A program made the position numbers and the translations under genes. 64,000 nt of DNA, from positions 310,001 through 374,000 of the forward strand of contig NZ_JACHMQ010000001.1 in the NCBI RefSeq assembly GCF_014208105.1, in the 5' to 3' direction. Source of the stretch: Actinomadura coerulea (GTDB lineage: Bacteria > Actinomycetota > Actinomycetes > Streptosporangiales > Streptosporangiaceae). The notes below the pieces were generated by a model. That model saw only the letters and a program-made list of their open reading frames with translations, was not told the DNA's origin and searched no databases. Shown here one piece after another: positions 60,092-64,000 of the stretch; position 1 is the first letter of the stretch, and every line of letters starts with the position of its first letter.

Positions 60092-62562
60092 CCCACGACC
60101 TCCGCCTCCTGGCCCCGGCCCTCGCCACCTGGCTCGCGGCCGCCGCGACCATAGGGCTGCCCGAGCCCCTCATCTACGGCCTGGCCGCGACCGCCGCCAC
60201 CGCGTCCCTCTACTTCCTGACCACCCACCGCCCCCAACCCCAGCCAGACGCCACCGCTCCGCAACACCCAGCCGACGCGAGCGGCAACGGGCGTGCTCGC
60301 CCGTTCGGCGAGCGTTTTGCGAGCGCGCTCGGCTCGGATGCCGGTACTGCGCGGCGCGTGGGCGGCGGCCGGCGTGGGGGCTTGCCCAGGCGACTTGCCT
60401 CAATCGCAGGGCGCGCGGATGGAGGCACCGCGCGGGGTTCGGGTGATGTGCGGCGGCTTGTGGCCGGAGCGGCTCTGGCGTGTGCCGCGGCGTCGGCCTG
60501 CGGAGTGGCGCTGCGGACGACGGCCGTCGGGACGGGGCCCGTGCGCGAACTGGCCCGGGCGGGGGAATTCGCGACGGCCGAAGCCGTGGTGACCGGGGAC
60601 CCGCAGCCGAAGCCCGGGAACGGACGGCCGATGATCATCATTCGGGCCCGCGCGGAGGCCGTGGGGCGAACCGGGGTCCGCGTCCCGGTGCTGCTGATCG
60701 CCGCCGATCCCCGCTGGCTCCGCCCGATCCCCAGCCAGCGCGTGCGGCTCCGCGGCCGGTTCGTGCCGCCCCGGGGCCCCGGCCTGCTCGCCGCGGTCGT
60801 GATCGTCCGCGGGCCGCCGACCGTCCTCGGGCCGCCGTCGGCGATCCAGCGGGCCGCCGAGCACGTGCGGGCGAACCTGCGGGCGGCCGTGGCGCGGCTT
60901 CCGCCCGACAGGCGCGCGGTGCTTCCGGGAATGGTCGTCGGCGACACCTCGCGCCTCGACCCCGAACTCGCGGAGGAGTTCCGGATCGCCGGGCTCACCC
61001 ACCTCCTCGTGGTCTCCGGCGCGAATCTGGCGATCGTCGTCGGGGCGGTCCTCGGGCTGTGCCGTCTCGCCGGGCTCGGGCGGCGCCGGGCCCCGCCCGT
61101 CGCCGTCCTCGCGGTGTGCGCGTTCGTGGTCGTCGCCCGTCCGGAGCCGAGCGTCCTCCGGGCGACCGTCATGGGCCTGATCAGCCTCCTGGCGCTGTTC
61201 ACCGGACGGCAGCGCCAGGGCCTGCCCGCCCTGGCGGCGGCGGTGCTGCTCCTCGTGCTCATCGACCCGGAACTGGCGCGCTCCTACGGGTTCGCGCTGT
61301 CGGCCCTCGCGACGGCCGGCCTGCTCGTCCTGGCCCCGGCCTGGCACGAGCGGCTCGCCCGCCGGATGCCGGACCCGCTCGCGGCCGCCCTCGCCGTCGC
61401 GGCCGCCGCCCAGGTGGCCGTCGCGCCCGTCCTGGTGATGCTCTCCGGGGAGATCGGCGTCGTCTCCGTGTTCGCCAACCTGCTCGCGGCCCCGGCCGTC
61501 GCCCCCGCCACCCTCCTCGGCGCGCTCGCCACGGTCACCGCCCCCCTCTCCCTGCCGCTCGCCCGCGTGATCGTGTGGCCCGCCGGCCTCGCCGTCGGCT
61601 GGATCATCTGGGTCGCGCGGACCGCCGCGTCCCTGCCCTACGCGACGATCCCCTGGACCAGCGGCGCCCTCGGCGCCGCCACGCTTCTCCTGGGCGCCGG
61701 GGCGGCGGCCCTGGCCCTGCGCAGCCACCTCCTCCGCCTCATCGCGGCCGCGGCCATGACCGGCGTCCTCGTCGGGGTCATCGCCTTGCGCGTCATCGCC
61801 CCTTCCTGGCCGCCACCCGGCTGGCAGATGGTCGCCTGCGACGTCGGCCAGGGCGACGCCCTGGCGCTGTCGGCCGGCCCCGGACAGGCCGTCGTCGTGG
61901 ACACCGGCCCCGAGCCCGCCCCGGTCGACCGCTGCCTTCACCGCCTCGGCGTGACCGACGTTCCGCTCCTGGTGCTGACCCATCCCCACGCCGACCACAT
62001 CAACGGCGTCTCCGGCGTCCGCCACGGCCGCACCGTCCGCGAGGTCCTGATCACGCCCCGCACCTCGGGCCGCGAGGCCCGCCACACGTCCGGCCTCCGC
62101 ACCGATCCCGCCGAGACCGGCGGGCAGTGGCGCGTCGGAGACCTCACCCTCTCCGTCCTCGCCCCGCTGACCGCCGCCCCCGCCCTGTCACCCGAGGACG
62201 ACGGCACCACGATCAACAACGCGAGCGTGGTCCTCGTCGCCCGCAGACCCGGCTTCAGCGCCCTCCTCGCCGGCGACGTGGAACTGGAGGCGCAGCGCGC
62301 CCTGGAAGCGAGCGTCCCCCACGTCCAGGTGCTGAAGGTCCCTCACCACGGCTCACGCAGCCAAGACCCCGCCTTCCTGGCCGCCGCCCAAGCCTCCATC
62401 GCCCTGATCTCGGTCGGAGCGCACAACGACTACGGCCACCCGTCCGCCGCCACCCTCGACCTCCTGCGCCGCCTCCACACACAGATCCACCGCACCGACA
62501 AGGAAGGCGACATAGCCATAGCCCGCACCACATCCGGCATCGCGACCATCACCCGCCACTGA
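60088..62562 (+). CDS. comEC: ComEC/Rec2 family DNA-uptake channel and nuclease
   Basis: An 824-residue membrane protein: two initial membrane helices, an OB-like soluble domain (VRLRGRFVPPRGPG), the competence core with about eight helices (LTHLLVVSGANLAIVVGAVL is the signature), and a C-terminal metallo-beta-lactamase domain with THPHADHINGV, all metal ligands intact, and VPHHGSRSQDPAF. It would move single-stranded DNA inwards and degrade the other strand. Between the first two helices, residues about 68-125 are an Arg/Gly/Ala-rich hydrophilic stretch (for example GTARRVGGGRRGGLPRR) that looks unlike the rest and is probably a lineage-specific insertion. Confidence 0.92.
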   Translation: MTHDLRLLAPALATWLAAAATIGLPEPLIYGLAATAATASLYFLTTHRPQPQPDATAPQHPADASGNGRARPFGERFASALGSDAGTARRVGGGRRGGLPRRLASIAGRADGGTARGSGDVRRLVAGAALACAAASACGVALRTTAVGTGPVRELARAGEFATAEAVVTGDPQPKPGNGRPMIIIRARAEAVGRTGVRVPVLLIAADPRWLRPIPSQRVRLRGRFVPPRGPGLLAAVVIVRGPPTVLGPPSAIQRAAEHVRANLRAAVARLPPDRRAVLPGMVVGDTSRLDPELAEEFRIAGLTHLLVVSGANLAIVVGAVLGLCRLAGLGRRRAPPVAVLAVCAFVVVARPEPSVLRATVMGLISLLALFTGRQRQGLPALAAAVLLLVLIDPELARSYGFALSALATAGLLVLAPAWHERLARRMPDPLAAALAVAAAAQVAVAPVLVMLSGEIGVVSVFANLLAAPAVAPATLLGALATVTAPLSLPLARVIVWPAGLAVGWIIWVARTAASLPYATIPWTSGALGAATLLLGAGAAALALRSHLLRLIAAAAMTGVLVGVIALRVIAPSWPPPGWQMVACDVGQGDALALSAGPGQAVVVDTGPEPAPVDRCLHRLGVTDVPLLVLTHPHADHINGVSGVRHGRTVREVLITPRTSGREARHTSGLRTDPAETGGQWRVGDLTLSVLAPLTAAPALSPEDDGTTINNASVVLVARRPGFSALLAGDVELEAQRALEASVPHVQVLKVPHHGSRSQDPAFLAAAQASIALISVGAHNDYGHPSAATLDLLRRLHTQIHRTDKEGDIAIARTTSGIATITRH

Positions 62563-62688
62563 CCGCCCCCGGCGAGGCCGGAGGATACAGAGCGCCACAG
62601 CCAGTGGCCGCACGCTCACCCCGAATCCGCCGCCGGGGGATCCCCACGGTTGGACGCGGGCGTGCGCGGGGCGTGGCATGCTGCAGGG

Positions 62689-63642
62689 GTGTCGGTTGAG
62701 TCCATCATTCTGGTCGTCGGTGACGAAGAGCTGCTGGTTGAGCGGGCGATCGGGGACGTCGTCGCGTCCGTCCGGGCGGGGGACCCGGACATCGAGGTCA
62801 TCGATCTCGCACCGGGGGGCCTGGAGCCGGGGCGCATCTCGGAGCTGACGTCGCCGTCGCTGTTCGGCGGCGGGAAGGTGCTCGTGCTGCGGTCGGCGCA
62901 GGATCTGGGCAAGGACCTGACGGCCGAGGTGCTGAAGTACGCCAAGACGCCGGCGGAGGACGTCGTGCTCGTCGCCGTCCACCCCGGCGGCGCCAAGGGG
63001 AAGGCCCTGGTGGACGGGCTGACCAAGCTCAACGCGCGCAAGATCGCATGCCCGAAGGTCACCAGGGCGGGGGAGCGGGTCGACTTCGTCCGGGGCGAGA
63101 TCCGCAAGGCGGGCGGAAAGATCTCGGCGGACGGCGCGCGAGGGCTGATCGAGGCCGTCGGAAACGACCTGCGCGAGCTGGCCGCGGCCTGCAGCCAGCT
63201 CGTCGCCGACACCGGCGGCAAGATCGACGATGCGGCCATCGCCCGCTACTACCGGGGCCGCGCCGAGGTCAGCGGCTTCACCGTGGCGGACAAGGCGATC
63301 GAGGGCCAGCTCGCCGAGGCCCTCGAGCAGCTCCGCTGGGCTCTGGCGACGGGGGTGGCCCCCGTCCTGATCGTCAGCGCTCTCGCCCAGGGCGTGCGCG
63401 GACTGGCGAAGGTCGGCGGCGCTCCGCGCGGCGCGCGGGGAGCGGCACTGGCCAAGGACCTGGGCATGCCGCCGTGGAAGATCGACCGGGTGCAGAAGCA
63501 GCTGCGCGGCTGGTCGGGGGACGGGGTCGCGCGGGCGCTGACCGCCGTCGCCGAGGCCGACGCGGAGGTCAAGGGCGGCGCCGCCGACCCGGCCTACGCC
63601 CTGGAGAAGACCGTCGCCCGCATCGTCGCCGCCCGCAACTGA
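62689..63642 (+). CDS. holA: DNA polymerase III delta subunit
   Basis: A 317-residue clamp-loader subunit that opens the beta clamp. Family landmarks: ILVVGDEELLVERAIGDVVA at the start, LTSPSLFGGGKVLVLRSAQD, EALEQLRWALATGVAPVLI and the C-terminal MPPWKIDRVQKQLRGW. GTG 62689 is used, where homology begins; the ribosome binding site is weak. It follows comEC by about 125 nt, the usual actinobacterial arrangement; rpsT often follows on the other side but the window holds an SRPBCC gene instead. Confidence 0.93.
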   Translation: MSVESIILVVGDEELLVERAIGDVVASVRAGDPDIEVIDLAPGGLEPGRISELTSPSLFGGGKVLVLRSAQDLGKDLTAEVLKYAKTPAEDVVLVAVHPGGAKGKALVDGLTKLNARKIACPKVTRAGERVDFVRGEIRKAGGKISADGARGLIEAVGNDLRELAAACSQLVADTGGKIDDAAIARYYRGRAEVSGFTVADKAIEGQLAEALEQLRWALATGVAPVLIVSALAQGVRGLAKVGGAPRGARGAALAKDLGMPPWKIDRVQKQLRGWSGDGVARALTAVAEADAEVKGGAADPAYALEKTVARIVAARN

Positions 63643-63650
63643 TTCCCTGC

Positions 63651-63752
63651 CTGGTCGGCGCGTGTCAGGGCGCACTGCACGGCGGCTGGGACGCCGACCT
63701 GCGCCGGCGGACGCTCGGCATCATGGTCGCCGGCCTCCGCACGCCTGCTTGA
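63651..63752 (+). pseudogene. Possible C-terminal remnant of a TetR regulator
   Basis: After the holA stop one frame reads GACQGALHGGWDADLRRRTL, then GIMVAGLRTPA and a stop at 63750-63752. The pattern resembles the last helix of TetR proteins. There is no start or upstream domain. Weak evidence based on residue pattern. Confidence 0.35.
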
Positions 63753-63767
63753 CGACCGCCGGAGGCG

Positions 63768-64000
63768 CTAGCGGGTGGGCCGTTGTTCCGCCTTGGCCTT
63801 CAGTCCCTGGGCCTCCATCGTCACGTAGCGGCGGGTGAGGCGCCCGGCCAGGAGGGCGAAGACGGGGGCCAGGGGGCCCTTCTGGTCGAGGGTGAGGCGG
63901 ACGGTGGACCCGCCGTCGGGGGTGGGGACGATTTCGTGGGCGCCGGTCGTGGTGACGCCCGTGGAGCGGGACTCCCAGGTGAAGGTCCTGTTGTCGTCGA
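63768..64000 (-). CDS. SRPBCC (polyketide cyclase/START-like) family protein, C-terminal part
   Basis: The minus strand reads FTWESRSTGVTTTGAHEIVP, then GGSTVRLTLDQKGPLAPVFA and a C-terminal helix (GRLTRRYVTMEAQGLKAKAE), stopping with TAG at 63768-63770. The W.S...G....G.H...P...G.T.V pattern followed by a long helix is typical of SRPBCC proteins that bind small hydrophobic molecules. The start is beyond the window. Some members of this fold (Rv0910 type) are proposed toxin partners of the Rv0909-like antitoxins, but nothing links it to the antitoxin at 36 kb. Confidence 0.7.
   Translation of the reverse strand, partial: DDNRTFTWESRSTGVTTTGAHEIVPTPDGGSTVRLTLDQKGPLAPVFALLAGRLTRRYVTMEAQGLKAKAEQRPTR

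Noticed and set aside
63768..64000. Pairing of the SRPBCC gene with the Rv0909-like antitoxin as a toxin-antitoxin system
   Set aside because: The genes are 27 kb apart and the SRPBCC fragment shows no specific toxin feature; SRPBCC proteins are numerous in actinobacteria.

Overview
GC-rich DNA (about 70% by eye) with GTG and TTG starts, actinobacterial gene families and the conserved actinobacterial order cinA-clgR ... recA-recX-rny ... gluABCD-miaB-miaA-dapF ... hflX. Together with an RNase Y gene beside recX, this suggests a member of the Streptosporangiales such as Actinomadura (Thermomonosporaceae). The genus is inference. No rRNA, tRNA, CRISPR array, insertion sequence or prophage was recognised.

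Layout. 1-4.4 kb: end of cinA, clgR, dps, a lipoprotein, a LysR regulator, and an Rrf2 regulator in an operon with a Nei-type DNA glycosylase. 4.4-5.15 kb: a gene-poor stretch bounded by a 137-nt inverted repeat and holding one small ORF with a strong ribosome binding site. 5.2-11.2 kb: a leftward sugar-uptake operon (binding protein, two permeases, GH3 N-acetylglucosaminidase-like enzyme) facing a divergent ROK regulator. 11.3-18.8 kb: a 44-aa protein, SecA2, a TetR remnant and the large helicase Lhr. 19-22.97 kb: a membrane-anchored esterase, DUF3046, and a cluster of two ATP-grasp-type ligases around a small lipoprotein that resembles the enterobacterial YgiB/YgiC pair.

23-38.2 kb: recA with both an SOS box and a PafBC-type promoter, recX, rny with a structured leader, a secreted glycerophosphodiesterase, an S9 peptidase, the glutamate importer gluABCD, miaB, an Rv0909-like orphan antitoxin, miaA and dapF. 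38.3-53 kb: a block that separates dapF from hflX. It holds a histidine kinase with no partner, a broken TetR gene and a membrane-protein fragment, a dipeptide-type ABC transporter with fused ATPases, and a glycolate/glyoxylate module (malate synthase plus GlcDEF). 53.1-64 kb: hflX, an imidazolonepropionase-like amidohydrolase, DegV, a divergent AraC/MFS pair, comEA-comEC, holA, a possible TetR remnant and the end of an SRPBCC gene.

How they work together. GlcDEF would oxidise glycolate to glyoxylate, and malate synthase condenses it with acetyl-CoA. The ROK regulator probably represses the sugar operon until its inducer arrives. recA, recX, nei and lhr are DNA-repair functions, while clgR and dps are stress functions. 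The most interesting unexplained items are the YgiB/YgiC-like locus, the inverted repeat whose internal hairpin keeps its pairing despite base changes, and the structured rny leader.
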